Positions 19,155 to 29,486 of a stretch of DNA of 37,514 nucleotides are shown in pieces (the stretch's first letter is position 1; the number at the start of each line of letters is the position of its first letter). The stretch is from Rhodoferax sp. GTDB taxonomy: Bacteria; Pseudomonadota; Gammaproteobacteria; Burkholderiales; Burkholderiaceae_C. The DNA lies in NCBI RefSeq assembly GCF_014859475.1, contig NZ_JACUUE010000006.1, positions 1 through 37,514 on the forward strand, written 5' to 3'. The notes below the pieces were generated by a model. It saw only the letters and a program-made list of their open reading frames with translations, had not been told where the DNA came from and ran no database searches. The position numbers and the translations under genes are program-made.

Positions 19155-20630
19155 ATGGGTTTGCTGAGCCTGGCTATTTGGACACCGATTGCCTTCGGTG
19201 TGGTGTTGCTGGCACTTGGTCGCGATGACCAGGCGCAGGCAGTTCGATGGATTGCACTGGTGGGGGCTGTGGTCAGCCTGCTGGTGACCTTGCCGCTTTA
19301 CACGCAGTTCGAAGTGGCCACGGCGGCCATGCAGTTTGTCGAAATAACGCCGTGGATCGAGACCTTCAACGTCAATTACCACCTGGGCATTGACGGCATC
19401 TCGGTCTGGTTCATCCTGCTGACGGCCTTCATCAACCTGATCGTGGTGATTGCCGGTTGGGAGGTCATCACCAGCCGTGTCAACCAGTACATGGGTGCCT
19501 TCCTGATCCTGAGCGGTCTCATGATCGGTGTCTTCTGCGCGCTCGATGGCATGTTGTTCTACGTCTTCTTCGAAGCCACCCTGATACCGATGTACCTCAT
19601 CATTGGCGTCTGGGGTGGCCCGAACAAGATTTATGCGGCGTTCAAGTTCTTTCTTTACACGCTGCTGGGTTCGCTGTTGCTGCTGGTCGCCCTGATCTAC
19701 CTTTATGTCACCTCGGGCGGCAGTTTTGATTTGCTGACCTGGCACAGATTGCCGCTCGGTCAGACGGCGCAGACGCTGCTGTTCTTCGCCTTCCTCGCGG
19801 CCTTCGCCGTCAAGGTGCCGATGTGGCCGGTACACACCTGGCTGCCCGATGTTCACGTCGAGGCACCCACCGGCGGCTCTGCTGTGCTGGCGGCCATCAT
19901 GTTGAAACTCGGCGCCTATGGCTTCCTGCGCTTCTCGCTGCCGATCACCCCCGACGCTGCCCACGAGTGGGCAGGCTTGATGATCGGCTTGTCGCTGGCG
20001 GCAGTGATTTACGTGGGCCTGGTGACCTTGGTGCAGACCGACATGAAAAAGCTGGTGGCTTATTCTTCGGTGGCGCACATGGGCTTCGTCACGTTGGGCT
20101 TCTTCCTCTTCAACGATCTCGGCGTGGCCGGTGGCATTGTGCAAATGATTTCGCATGGCTTTGTTTCGGCGGCCATGTTCCTCGGTATTGGTGTGCTCTA
20201 CGACCGTGTTCACTCGCGTGATATTTCAGCCTATGGCGGCGTCGTCAATACCATGCCCAAGTTTGCTGCGTTTGCCATGTTGTTTGCCATGGCCAATGCC
20301 GGTTTGCCAGGTACGGCCGGTTTTGTGGGTGAATGGATGGTGATCCTGTCCGCCCTGCGTGTCAATTTCTGGGTGGGTATGGCGGCTGCAAGCGCCTTGA
20401 TTTTTGGCGCGGCCTATACCCTCTGGATGGTCAAGCGTGTCTATCTGGGTCCGGTCGCCAATGACAAAGTCAAGAATTTGAAGGATATCAATGGGCGGGA
20501 ATTTTTCTTCCTGTCGTTGTTGGGCATCGCAATCCTGTTCATGGGCTTGTACCCCATGCCGATCACCGAAGTGATGGATGTTTCAGTAGCCGAGTTGCTG
20601 AAGCATGTGGCCATCACGAAACTGAACTGA
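19155..20630 (+). CDS. nuoM: NADH-quinone oxidoreductase subunit M
   Basis: An antiporter-like proton-pumping subunit of 491 residues, about 14 helices. The conserved Glu140 lies in FFEATLIPMYLIIGVWGG. The lysine-helix pattern is KVPMWPVHTWLPDVHVEAPTGGS. DMKKLVAYSSVAHMGF follows. It is placed between nuoL and nuoN with gaps of 13 and 37 bases. No abnormalities. Confidence 0.97.
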   Translation: MGLLSLAIWTPIAFGVVLLALGRDDQAQAVRWIALVGAVVSLLVTLPLYTQFEVATAAMQFVEITPWIETFNVNYHLGIDGISVWFILLTAFINLIVVIAGWEVITSRVNQYMGAFLILSGLMIGVFCALDGMLFYVFFEATLIPMYLIIGVWGGPNKIYAAFKFFLYTLLGSLLLLVALIYLYVTSGGSFDLLTWHRLPLGQTAQTLLFFAFLAAFAVKVPMWPVHTWLPDVHVEAPTGGSAVLAAIMLKLGAYGFLRFSLPITPDAAHEWAGLMIGLSLAAVIYVGLVTLVQTDMKKLVAYSSVAHMGFVTLGFFLFNDLGVAGGIVQMISHGFVSAAMFLGIGVLYDRVHSRDISAYGGVVNTMPKFAAFAMLFAMANAGLPGTAGFVGEWMVILSALRVNFWVGMAAASALIFGAAYTLWMVKRVYLGPVANDKVKNLKDINGREFFFLSLLGIAILFMGLYPMPITEVMDVSVAELLKHVAITKLN

Positions 20631-20667
20631 TCAGTCTGTACTGACAACCTTGAGATAAGAGATACCT

Positions 20668-22158
20668 ATGATTGACAAAATCAGTTTGATCGCGGTTTAT
20701 CCAGAAATAATCCTGTTGGTCATGGCTTGCGTGATTCTTCTGTTTGACTTGAGCGTCAAAAGCCGCACGCGCACCGCCACCTACTTGCTGACCATGCTCA
20801 CGCTTGCTGTGGTGGCTGCCCTGCAGGCCAGCTACGCCTCCGGTGGCCAAACCATCTATGCCTTTGGCAACATGGTGGTCAGCGATGTCATGGGCAACTG
20901 GCTCAAATGTTTTGCCGCGCTCGCGGTCATGGTTTCGCTGGTCTATGGTCGGCAGTACGCGGCCGAGCGCGACATGCTGCGCGGCGGAGAACTTTTCGTG
21001 CTGAGCCTGTTTTCCCTGCTGGGCATGTTCGTCATGATTTCCGGCAACAATTTCCTGGTGATCTATCTGGGGGTGGAGTTGTTGACGCTGTCGAGCTACG
21101 CGCTGGTGGCGCTCAGACGTGATCACACCTTGTCGATCGAAGCTGCCATGAAGTATTTTGTGCTTGGCGCGCTGGCTTCTGGCTTCCTGCTCTACGGCAT
21201 GTCAATGCTGTACGGCGCCACCGGTACGCTCGATGTGCAGGAGGCATTCAAAGCCATCCATGCTGGCCAGATCAAGCATCAGGTGCTGGTGTTCGGCCTG
21301 GTGTTCATCGTTGCGGGCCTGGCCTTCAAGCTCGGCGTGGTGCCCTTTCACATGTGGATTCCCGATGTGTACCAGGGAGCACCCACCGCCATCACCATCA
21401 TGATCGGTGGCGCGCCCAAATTGGCGGCCTTTGCCGTGGTGATCCGGCTTCTGGTCGAAGGCCTGATGCCGCTGGCGTCAGACTGGCAGCCCATGTTGAT
21501 GCTGCTGGCCATCGGCTCCCTCGCCATCGGTAATCTGGCGGCTATCATGCAAACCAACCTCAAGCGCATGCTGGCTTTCTCAACCATTTCCCACATGGGG
21601 TTTGTGCTGATCGGCATGATGTCCGGTGCCGTGAGTGGACAGCCTGAAGCGGCTGCCAACGCCTACGGATCGGCCATGTTTTATGTGATCTCGTATGTGT
21701 TGACCACGCTGGTCAGTTTCGGCGTTATTCTGCTGTTGTCGCGCAATGGTTTTGAGAGCGAAGAAATTTCCGACTTCGCCGGTCTCAACCAGCGCAGTCC
21801 TTTCTATGCCGCCATCATGGCCGTCTGCCTGTTCTCACTGGCTGGCATCCCGCCCATGATCGGGTTTTATGCCAAGCTGGCGGTGCTGCAGGCCTTGGTG
21901 GCTTCGGGTGGCACGCTTCAGTTGGTGCTCGCCGTGTTTGCCGTCATGATGTCGCTGATTGGTGCGTTTTATTACTTGCGCGTGGTCAAGGTCATGTATT
22001 TTGATGCACCCTCCGACACAGCGGGTCAGATCACGTCGCCCTTTGAAGTGCGCGCCGTGTTGTCGCTCAACGGCGCCCTGCTGTTGGTTCTGGGTATCGT
22101 TCCCGGCGGTCTGATGACCCTGTGCGCCAACGCCGTTGTCCAAATGCTGACCACGTAA
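20668..22158 (+). CDS. nuoN: NADH-quinone oxidoreductase subunit N
   Basis: The third antiporter-like subunit and last gene of the operon (496 residues). Glu137 lies in [14 protein letters not shown]. The conserved [20 protein letters not shown] and [17 protein letters not shown] segments follow. The 37-base gap from nuoM is the largest within the operon. A NUDIX gene starts 32 bases after the stop and is probably co-transcribed, since no terminator is visible. Confidence 0.97.
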   Translation: MIDKISLIAVYPEIILLVMACVILLFDLSVKSRTRTATYLLTMLTLAVVAALQASYASGGQTIYAFGNMVVSDVMGNWLKCFAALAVMVSLVYGRQYAAERDMLRGGELFVLSLFSLLGMFVMISGNNFLVIYLGVELLTLSSYALVALRRDHTLSIEAAMKYFVLGALASGFLLYGMSMLYGATGTLDVQEAFKAIHAGQIKHQVLVFGLVFIVAGLAFKLGVVPFHMWIPDVYQGAPTAITIMIGGAPKLAAFAVVIRLLVEGLMPLASDWQPMLMLLAIGSLAIGNLAAIMQTNLKRMLAFSTISHMGFVLIGMMSGAVSGQPEAAANAYGSAMFYVISYVLTTLVSFGVILLLSRNGFESEEISDFAGLNQRSPFYAAIMAVCLFSLAGIPPMIGFYAKLAVLQALVASGGTLQLVLAVFAVMMSLIGAFYYLRVVKVMYFDAPSDTAGQITSPFEVRAVLSLNGALLLVLGIVPGGLMTLCANAVVQMLTT

Positions 22159-22190
22159 TCCTGCGGTTTCTTGGGCCAATTTGACTGCGC

Positions 22191-22787
22191 ATGGATAAGC
22201 CTCAGTTTGACCATTTGATCGAAAAGAAGCTCAGCAGCACCGAACTTTTCAAGGGCAAACTTCTTCACGTTTTTCGCGACCAGGTCAGTTTGTCTGATGG
22301 TGCCCAAGCCACGCGCGAGTATGTGGTGCACCCAGGCGCCGTCATGGTTGTGCCGTTGCTCGAAGATGCCACAGGCGCCGTGCAGGTTGTGCTGGAGCGC
22401 CAGTTCCGTTATCCGGTGGGCCGGGTCATGATCGAGTTTCCCGCTGGCAAGCTCGATGCCGGTGAAGACTGCTTCCAGTGTGCGCAGCGTGAACTGCGTG
22501 AGGAAACCGGCTACAGCGCCAGCCAGTGGGCCCATGCTGGCGTGTTGCACCCGGTCATTGCGTATTCCACCGAGTTCATCGACATCTGGTTTGCGCGTGG
22601 CTTGCGCGCCGGGCAACGGCAGCTCGATGAAGGTGAGTTTCTGGACGTGTTCACGGCCACTCCTGCGCAGTTGCTCGATTGGTGCCGCCACGGACAGGTC
22701 ACCGATGGCAAGACGCTCACAGCCGCTTTGTGGCTGCAAAACGTGAGCTCTGGTGCCTGGACGCTCGACTGGCAAAACACGCCCTGA
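22191..22787 (+). CDS. NUDIX hydrolase, ADP-ribose pyrophosphatase type
   Basis: The 198-residue product contains a perfect NUDIX box, G-x5-E-x7-RE-x2-EE-x-G, at about residues 86-108 (GKLDAGE...RELREETG). Upstream, the YVVHPGAVMVVPLL and ERQFRYPVGR...EFPAGK segments are those of ADP-ribose/nucleoside-diphosphate-sugar pyrophosphatases (NudF-like), which hydrolyse ADP-ribose to AMP and ribose 5-phosphate. The substrate is inferred from these segments, not shown. It sits 32 bases after nuoN on the same strand, so it may recycle NAD-derived ADP-ribose alongside complex I. Confidence 0.85.
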   Translation: MDKPQFDHLIEKKLSSTELFKGKLLHVFRDQVSLSDGAQATREYVVHPGAVMVVPLLEDATGAVQVVLERQFRYPVGRVMIEFPAGKLDAGEDCFQCAQRELREETGYSASQWAHAGVLHPVIAYSTEFIDIWFARGLRAGQRQLDEGEFLDVFTATPAQLLDWCRHGQVTDGKTLTAALWLQNVSSGAWTLDWQNTP

Positions 22788-22898
22788 TTTACTCATGTGT
22801 TTTTTGCATACCAAGATGATTTGATACGCCGCCAGCCGCTGCTAACGGGCTACAGTTCCTAAAATATCAGCTATTCAAAGCATTATCTGGAGAACTGC

Positions 22899-25800
22899 AT
22901 GACCCATGCGAACCCTGCTGACCTGCGTACCTATACCCTGGAGAACGCCGGTGCAGCTGCGCCCGTGCTGGCCGACTTCGTGGCGGCCTATTTTGACAAC
23001 ACCGACCCCGACGAATTGCAGCAGCGTGGCGCAGCAACGCTGCTGGCCCTGGCCTCTGCGCACTGGCGTTTGCTGGGTGCTGCTCCTGACGCAGCAGGCC
23101 AGCGCATTCGCGTCTTCAATCCCGCGCTTGCTGAAGACGGCTTTGACAGTGATCACACGCTCATTCAACTGGTGCACGATGACATGCCTTTCCTGGTGGA
23201 CTCGGTCACCATGGCCATCAACCGCAGCGGCCGCATGGTGCACTGGGTCGTGCACCCGCTGCTGGCGCTCGAGCGCGATGCCAACGGCAAGGTCAAACAT
23301 GCCAGGCTGGCCCGGCAGAACGCAGACCATAGCGCTCAAATTTCTTCGCTGATTCTGCTCGAATGCGACCGCATTTTGCTGGAGTCTGACCGCCAGCAGC
23401 TCGCCGCCGAGCTGTCGCAGGTGTTGCATGATGTGCGCGCCGCGGTGAGCGACTGGGCTCCCATGCTCAAGCATCTGCAATCCGTCAGGGAAGACTCTGC
23501 GCGCTCGCCCCTGTCGGCCAAGGGGCAACAGGAAGGCGTTGAATTCCTGCACTGGCTCGAAGCGCAGCACTTCACTTTTTTGGGCGCGCGCGACTACCAA
23601 TTGGTGCGCGACGAGGCGGGCGTCAAATTGGTGGCTGTGGCCGAATCGGGGCTGGGTATTTTGCGCGGTGAACCCAAAACGCCCGAGAGTCGCCTGCCTG
23701 CTGATGCCATTGAATTTCTGGATTCAGACCAGCTGGTGCTGGTCACCAAGGCCATGACGCGGGCCACCGTGCATCGTCTGGCCTGGCTCGATTGCCTGAC
23801 GGTCAAACGCTATGATGCCGCTGGCAAAGTCATTGGCGAAGCCCGCTTTCTGGGGCTTTACACCTCCAAGGCCTACGCTGCTGCGGTTACGGACATTCCC
23901 CAAATCCGGCGCCGCGCCGCCGATGTCATGGCTGCCGTGGGCGTGCTGCCCGAGAGCCATGCCGCCAAGTCCTTGCAGACGATTCTTGATGATTACCCGC
24001 GCGACGAACTGTTTCAGGTCGATACCGTTACGCTAACCGACCACGCAGTGGGTATTTTGCGTTTGCAAGAGCGCCAGCGCGTGCGCGTCTTCCTGCGCCG
24101 CGATCCTTTTGGCCGCTTCACCTCGGCACAGGTGTTCGTGCCCCGCGACCGTTACAACACCGAGCTGCGCTCCAAAATTGGTGACGAACTCTGCCGCTCG
24201 CTGAACGGTCAGTCCATCGAGTACACGCCGACGCTGACCAACAGCCCGCTGGCGCGCATCCATTACTTCATTCGTGCTGACCAGCAGGAGCCCGCAGCGG
24301 TCGATGTGTCGGCGCTCGAAGCACGCATCACCCGTCTTTGCCAACGCTGGGAAGACGATTGCAGGCAAGCCTTGCTGCACATTCATGGTGAGAGCCATGG
24401 CCTGGCTTTGGCCGAGCGTTTTGCCGACAGCTTTCCCACCGCTTACCAGGAAGATTTTTCCGGCCGCAGGGCCGCCGACGATGTAAAGGTGCTCGACAGC
24501 CTGTCGCAGCAGCAGGCGATGGCGGTGCGTTTGTACCGGCCGCTCGACAGCGCGCCCGGCATGGTGCGCTTCAAGATTTTCAGCCTGAGCAAGGTGGCGC
24601 TGTCGGATTCGCTGCCGGTACTCGAGCGCATGGGCGCGCGCGTGCTCGACGAGCACCCCTACCGCCTGGAGGGCGTGAAGCCCGATACCGATGGCATCCA
24701 ATACTGGATTCACGACCTGGGACTGCAACTGCCGCCAGAGGCCGACTTTGCCGTGATCCGCGAGCGCTTCGAAGCCCTGTTCGTGCGCGTTTGGTGCAAA
24801 GTTCTCGACAGCGACGATCTCAACAAGCTGGTGCTGGCAACCACGCTCGATGCGCGAGCCATTGCGGTGTTGCGCGCCTACACCCGATATTTCAAGCAGC
24901 TTGATTTTCCGTACGGCCAGAGTTACCTGGAAGCCACGCTGTACAAAAATGCCGGGCTGGCGCAAGCCCTGTACCGACTCTTTGAAGCACGCTTCGACCC
25001 GGCTCTGGAGGCCGACCGGGCCACGCTGCAAGCCAGTATCAATGAAGACATCATTGCCCAATTGGGCGGGGTGGCCAGCCTGGACGAAGACCGCATCCTG
25101 CGCCAGTACCACCAGACTATTCTGGCCACGCAGCGAACCAACGTGTGGCAGACCACAGCCGAGCGGGCGCACAAGCCCTACATGAGCTTTAAATTCCAGT
25201 CGCACGATGTGCCTGGCATGCCCGAGCCCAAGCCAATGTTCGAGATATGGGTCTATTCACCGCGCGTTGAAGCCATCCATCTGCGCATGAACAAGGTGGC
25301 CCGCGGCGGACTGCGCTGGTCTGATCGTCCGGAAGATTTCCGCACCGAAATTCTGGGCCTGGTGAAAGCCCAGCAGGTCAAAAACACCGTGATCGTACCG
25401 GTCGGCTCCAAAGGCGGTTTCATTCTGAAAACCCCGCCAGCACAGAGCGATCGCGAAGCGTTCCGGGCCGAGGGCATTGCTTGCTACAAGCAAATGTTGT
25501 CGGGCATGCTCGATCTGACCGACAACCTGGTCAAGGGCCAGGTGGTGGCGCCCGCGAACGTGGTGCGTCACGACGCGCCAGACCCCTATCTGGTGGTGGC
25601 TGCCGACAAGGGCACGGCCAGCTTTTCCGACACGGCCAACAGCGTCTCGGCAGACTACGGTTTCTGGTTAGGCGACGCGTTTGCCTCGGGCGGCTCGGTG
25701 GGCTACGACCACAAAGAAATGGGCATCACCGCGCGCGGCGCCTGGGAGTCGGCCAAGCGCCATTTCAGGGCCTTGTCGCACGACATCCAGACAACACCCT

Positions 25801-27668
25801 TCACTGTGGTCGGCATTGGCGACATGTCGGGTGACGTGTTTGGCAACGGCATGCTGCTGTCCACGCAAATCAAGCTGGTGGCCGCGTTTGATCACCGGCA
25901 CATCTTCATCGACCCCGCGCCAGACGTGGCACGCAGCTTTGCCGAGCGCCAGCGCCTGTTCCATTTGCCGCGCTCGAGCTGGGACGACTATGACCGCAGC
26001 GCCATGTCGGAGGGTGGCGGTATCTACCCGCGCACGGCCAAGTCGATCACGTTGTCAGCGGCGGCGCGCGAGGTGCTGGGCATCGAGGCGCAGACGCTGG
26101 CGCCCAACGAGCTGATCCATGCGCTGCTGCAGGCCCCGACAGACATGCTCTACAACGGTGGCATTGGCACCTACGTCAAGTCCTCGCAAGAGAGCCATGC
26201 GCAAGTGGGCGACAAGGCCAGCGACGCGTTCCGGGTCAACGGCGGGCAACTGCGCTGCAAGGTGTTGGTGGAGGGCGGCAACCTGGGTTGCACCCAGCTC
26301 GGCCGCATCGAGTTTGCCCAGACCGGCGGCCTGATCTACACCGACGCCATTGACAACTCGGCCGGCGTCGATTGCTCTGACCACGAGGTCAACATCAAGA
26401 TTTTGCTCGACCGGGTGGTGGAGGCAGGCGACCTCACGCTCAAGCAGCGCAACGACCTGCTGGCCTCGATGACCGACGAAGTTGCCCAGCTGGTGCTGGC
26501 CGACAACTACTACCAGACCCAGGCGCTCGACGTGGCCTGCCACCGGCCACTGTATGTGCTGGGCGGTCAACAGCGCCTGATCCAGTGGCTGGAAGGGGCC
26601 GGGCGGCTGAACCGTGCCATCGAGTTCTTGCCGAGCGACGATGAAATCGTGCGCCGCCGCTCGCTCAACCAGGGCTTGACGGCACCCGAAGGCGCGGTGC
26701 TGCTGGCCTACGCCAAGATGTCGGTGTTTGACGACCTGCTGGCCAGCAATTTGCCGGACGACCCCTATTTCTCCCGGGTCCTGAAAGCTTATTTTCCGAA
26801 AGCCTTGAGCGAAAAGTTTGCCACGGCCATCGACCAGCACCCGCTCAAGCGCGAAATCATCGCCACCTATGTTGCCAACACCGTGGTCAACCGCAGTGGC
26901 GCCACCTTTGTCAACTTTCTGGCCACTGAAGCCGCAGCGAGCACGGCCGATGTGGTGCGCGCCTACACGCTGGCGCTGGAAATTCTTGACCTGGAACCCT
27001 TGTGGGCCCAGATCGACGCGCTCGACGGTGTCGTGGCCAGCAGCTTGCAGCTTGACCTGCTGAGCAAACTCATTGCCATTGCGCAACGTGCCTCGCGCTG
27101 GATGCTGCGCGCACGCAACAAGTCGTCTGATTTGCCGACCCTGATTGCGCGTTACCAGCCCGGAGCCCGTGAATTGCACGCCCATCTGGACGCCTGGTTG
27201 CCCACCGGTGCCCTGGCAGGCCTGGAACAGGGCACGCAAAAACTGGAGCAGGCGGGTGTGGCCCCGGAATTGGCACGCAAGCTCAGTGCGCTCGAATTCG
27301 TCTTCCCGGCGCTCGACCTCGTGGACCTGACCGAGCAGGCAAACACCACGCTGGCCCAGGCTGCCCAAACCTATTTTGGGATTGACAGCAGGCTGGGCCT
27401 GAGCGCCTGGCGGGCCCAGATCAACCGCCTGCCCACCGACAGCCTGTGGCAAACGCAGGCCCGCGGCAGTGCGCGCGAAGACGTGTATGCCATTGCCAAC
27501 CAGATCAGCCTAAGCGTGCTGCAGCGTTATGACGATGTGCAGAGCTGGGCCGCGGCCAATGCCGCCAGCATCGAGCGCCTGTGCAAACTGCTGCAAACCA
27601 TCAGCACCCAGGGCGCAGACCTGGCACCGGTGTCGGTGGCACTGCGTGAGCTGCGCCACTTGGCCTGA
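22899..27668 (+). CDS. gdhB: NAD-specific glutamate dehydrogenase, large (about 180 kDa) type
   Basis: It catalyses oxidative deamination of glutamate to 2-oxoglutarate with NAD. The 1589-residue length is characteristic of the GDH180 family (Bac_GDH), quite unlike the 450-residue enzymes. The N-terminal half has ACT-like regulatory segments (HDDMPFLVDSVTMAINR near 92-108). The dehydrogenase core carries VPVGSKGGFILK near 832-843, ADKGTASFSDTAN near 902-914, GYDHKEMGITARGAWES and VGIGDMSGDVFGNGML near 970-985. The C-terminal part is helical. The ATG has GGAGA upstream. It converges with the ABC exporter. The symbol follows Pseudomonas usage. Confidence 0.93.
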   Translation: MTHANPADLRTYTLENAGAAAPVLADFVAAYFDNTDPDELQQRGAATLLALASAHWRLLGAAPDAAGQRIRVFNPALAEDGFDSDHTLIQLVHDDMPFLVDSVTMAINRSGRMVHWVVHPLLALERDANGKVKHARLARQNADHSAQISSLILLECDRILLESDRQQLAAELSQVLHDVRAAVSDWAPMLKHLQSVREDSARSPLSAKGQQEGVEFLHWLEAQHFTFLGARDYQLVRDEAGVKLVAVAESGLGILRGEPKTPESRLPADAIEFLDSDQLVLVTKAMTRATVHRLAWLDCLTVKRYDAAGKVIGEARFLGLYTSKAYAAAVTDIPQIRRRAADVMAAVGVLPESHAAKSLQTILDDYPRDELFQVDTVTLTDHAVGILRLQERQRVRVFLRRDPFGRFTSAQVFVPRDRYNTELRSKIGDELCRSLNGQSIEYTPTLTNSPLARIHYFIRADQQEPAAVDVSALEARITRLCQRWEDDCRQALLHIHGESHGLALAERFADSFPTAYQEDFSGRRAADDVKVLDSLSQQQAMAVRLYRPLDSAPGMVRFKIFSLSKVALSDSLPVLERMGARVLDEHPYRLEGVKPDTDGIQYWIHDLGLQLPPEADFAVIRERFEALFVRVWCKVLDSDDLNKLVLATTLDARAIAVLRAYTRYFKQLDFPYGQSYLEATLYKNAGLAQALYRLFEARFDPALEADRATLQASINEDIIAQLGGVASLDEDRILRQYHQTILATQRTNVWQTTAERAHKPYMSFKFQSHDVPGMPEPKPMFEIWVYSPRVEAIHLRMNKVARGGLRWSDRPEDFRTEILGLVKAQQVKNTVIVPVGSKGGFILKTPPAQSDREAFRAEGIACYKQMLSGMLDLTDNLVKGQVVAPANVVRHDAPDPYLVVAADKGTASFSDTANSVSADYGFWLGDAFASGGSVGYDHKEMGITARGAWESAKRHFRALSHDIQTTPFTVVGIGDMSGDVFGNGMLLSTQIKLVAAFDHRHIFIDPAPDVARSFAERQRLFHLPRSSWDDYDRSAMSEGGGIYPRTAKSITLSAAAREVLGIEAQTLAPNELIHALLQAPTDMLYNGGIGTYVKSSQESHAQVGDKASDAFRVNGGQLRCKVLVEGGNLGCTQLGRIEFAQTGGLIYTDAIDNSAGVDCSDHEVNIKILLDRVVEAGDLTLKQRNDLLASMTDEVAQLVLADNYYQTQALDVACHRPLYVLGGQQRLIQWLEGAGRLNRAIEFLPSDDEIVRRRSLNQGLTAPEGAVLLAYAKMSVFDDLLASNLPDDPYFSRVLKAYFPKALSEKFATAIDQHPLKREIIATYVANTVVNRSGATFVNFLATEAAASTADVVRAYTLALEILDLEPLWAQIDALDGVVASSLQLDLLSKLIAIAQRASRWMLRARNKSSDLPTLIARYQPGARELHAHLDAWLPTGALAGLEQGTQKLEQAGVAPELARKLSALEFVFPALDLVDLTEQANTTLAQAAQTYFGIDSRLGLSAWRAQINRLPTDSLWQTQARGSAREDVYAIANQISLSVLQRYDDVQSWAAANAASIERLCKLLQTISTQGADLAPVSVALRELRHLA

Positions 27669-27673
27669 GGCCG

Positions 27674-29452
27674 CTAATTGCCATTGAACTGCAGCGCCGC
27701 CAGCCCGGCATAAAGGCCGCCGGCGGCCAGCAGCTCGGCGTGGGTGCCTTGTTCTACCACCCGGCCCTGGTCCAGTACCACAATGCGGTCGGCTTTGATC
27801 ACAGTGGCCAGGCGGTGCGCAATCACCAGCGTGGTGCGCCCGCGCATGGCTGACTCCAGCGCGGCCTGCACCATGCGCTCGCTTTCGGCGTCTAGCGCAC
27901 TGGTGGCCTCGTCGAGCAGCAACAGCGGCGGGTTCTTCAGCATGGCGCGGGCAATCGCAATGCGCTGACGCTGGCCGCCGCTCAGGCGCACACCACGCTC
28001 GCCTAAAAAGGTAGCAAAACCCTGGGGTAGGGCACTGATGAACTCTTCGGCAAAAGCCGCCTGTGCCGCAGCGCGCACCTCGGCGTCGCTGGCGTCGGGC
28101 CTGCCGTAGCGAATATTCTCCAGCGCGCTGCTGGAAAAAATCACCGCGTCCTGCGGCACGATGCCAATGCCATGACGCAGGTCGGTCAGCGCCAGCTCAC
28201 GCGTTGGCACACCGTCCTTGAGCACCCGCCCCGCGGCGGGGTCGTAAAAACGCAGCAACAGCTGAAACACCGTGCTCTTGCCAGCTCCGCTGGGCCCCAC
28301 CAGCGCCACGGTCTGACCGGGGGCAATGTCCAAGGAAAAATCAGTCAATGCCGCCTGCCCGGGTCGCGAAGGGTAATGAAACGTGACATGCTCAAACTGC
28401 ACTTTGCTGCCCGGCACCGGCACCGGGGCTGCAGTGGGATGCGGTGGCGACATCACCGAAGACTGGCTTGCCAGCAATTCCATCAGCCGTTCGGTGGCTC
28501 CGGCAGCGCGCAACAGGTCGCCATAGACCTCGCCCAAAATGGCAAAAGCACTGGCCAGAATGATCACGTACAGCACCGTTTGCCCCAAGTGCCCGGCACT
28601 GATGCGCCCGGCCATCACCGCCTGCGTGCCTTGGTACAGGCCCCACAGCAGCGCCGCCGATGTGGCGATGATGATGAAGGCCACCAGCACCGAGCGTGCC
28701 TTTGATCGGCGCACCGCCACCTCAAACGCGTTGTCGGTGGCCTGGTTAAAACGCGCTGCTTCACGCCCTTCAGCGGTGTAACTTTGCACCACGGGGATGG
28801 CATTGAGCACCTCGGCTGCAATGGCGCTGGCATCGGCGGCGCGGTCCTGGCTGGCGCGTGAGAGCTTGCGCACCCGCCGACCAAACCAGGCTGCGGGCAG
28901 CACAATCAGCACCAGTACACCGAGCACCTGCACCATCACCATCGGGTTGGTCCAGACCAGCACCGCCAGAGCACCAATGCCCATCACCAGATTGCGCAGC
29001 CCCATGCTCAGCGACGAGCCCACCACCGTTTGCACCAGCGTGGTGTCGGCCGACAGGCGTGACAGCACCTCGCCGGTCTGTGTGGTCTCAAAAAACGCCG
29101 GGCTTTGCTGCAGCACGTGGCTATACACAGCATTGCGCACATCGGCGGTAATGCGCTCGCCCAGCCAGCTCACCATGTAAAAGCGTGCCGCTGAAAACAC
29201 ACCCAAAGCCACCGCCACGGCAAACAGCGCCACAAAATGCTCGCGCAAGGCCATCACCTGCGCGCCCCGGTCGGTCTGCACCAGGCCACCGTCGATCAGG
29301 TTGCGCAAGGCCAGCGGAAAAGCCAGCGTGGCCACGGCGGCCAGCACCAAAAACAGCAGCGCCAGGCCGATGCGGCCGCGGTAGGGCCGCAAGAAGGGCA
29401 ACAGGCCGGAGAGCGATTTGGGGTTGCCGGGTTGGGGGGAGGGGGTGGTCAT
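27674..29452 (-). CDS. ABC exporter, permease/ATPase fusion (MsbA/ABCB-like half transporter)
   Basis: The 592-residue half-transporter has an N-terminal six-helix exporter domain (about 15-320) and a C-terminal ATPase. All ATPase motifs are intact: Walker A GPSGAGKST at 386-394, signature LSGGQRQRIAIARA, Walker B LLLLDEATSALD, and the H-loop in LVIAHR. It acts as a homodimer in the inner membrane. Lipid A, other lipids or drugs are possible substrates, but sequence alone does not decide. The ATG at 29452 is the first in a well-conserved position. It is convergent with the glutamate dehydrogenase gene, the stops being five bases apart. No partner gene is adjacent. Confidence 0.88.
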   Translation of the reverse strand: MTTPSPQPGNPKSLSGLLPFLRPYRGRIGLALLFLVLAAVATLAFPLALRNLIDGGLVQTDRGAQVMALREHFVALFAVAVALGVFSAARFYMVSWLGERITADVRNAVYSHVLQQSPAFFETTQTGEVLSRLSADTTLVQTVVGSSLSMGLRNLVMGIGALAVLVWTNPMVMVQVLGVLVLIVLPAAWFGRRVRKLSRASQDRAADASAIAAEVLNAIPVVQSYTAEGREAARFNQATDNAFEVAVRRSKARSVLVAFIIIATSAALLWGLYQGTQAVMAGRISAGHLGQTVLYVIILASAFAILGEVYGDLLRAAGATERLMELLASQSSVMSPPHPTAAPVPVPGSKVQFEHVTFHYPSRPGQAALTDFSLDIAPGQTVALVGPSGAGKSTVFQLLLRFYDPAAGRVLKDGVPTRELALTDLRHGIGIVPQDAVIFSSSALENIRYGRPDASDAEVRAAAQAAFAEEFISALPQGFATFLGERGVRLSGGQRQRIAIARAMLKNPPLLLLDEATSALDAESERMVQAALESAMRGRTTLVIAHRLATVIKADRIVVLDQGRVVEQGTHAELLAAGGLYAGLAALQFNGN

Positions 29453-29486
29453 GACTCAGAACAAAATGGTGGGCTTGCGTACGGCC

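Noticed and set aside
26055-27452. 465-codon antisense frame over the glutamate dehydrogenase 3' part
   Set aside because: Same artefact: no family match and the opposite strand encodes a conserved enzyme throughout. The antisense frame at 24033-25205 is rejected for the same reason.
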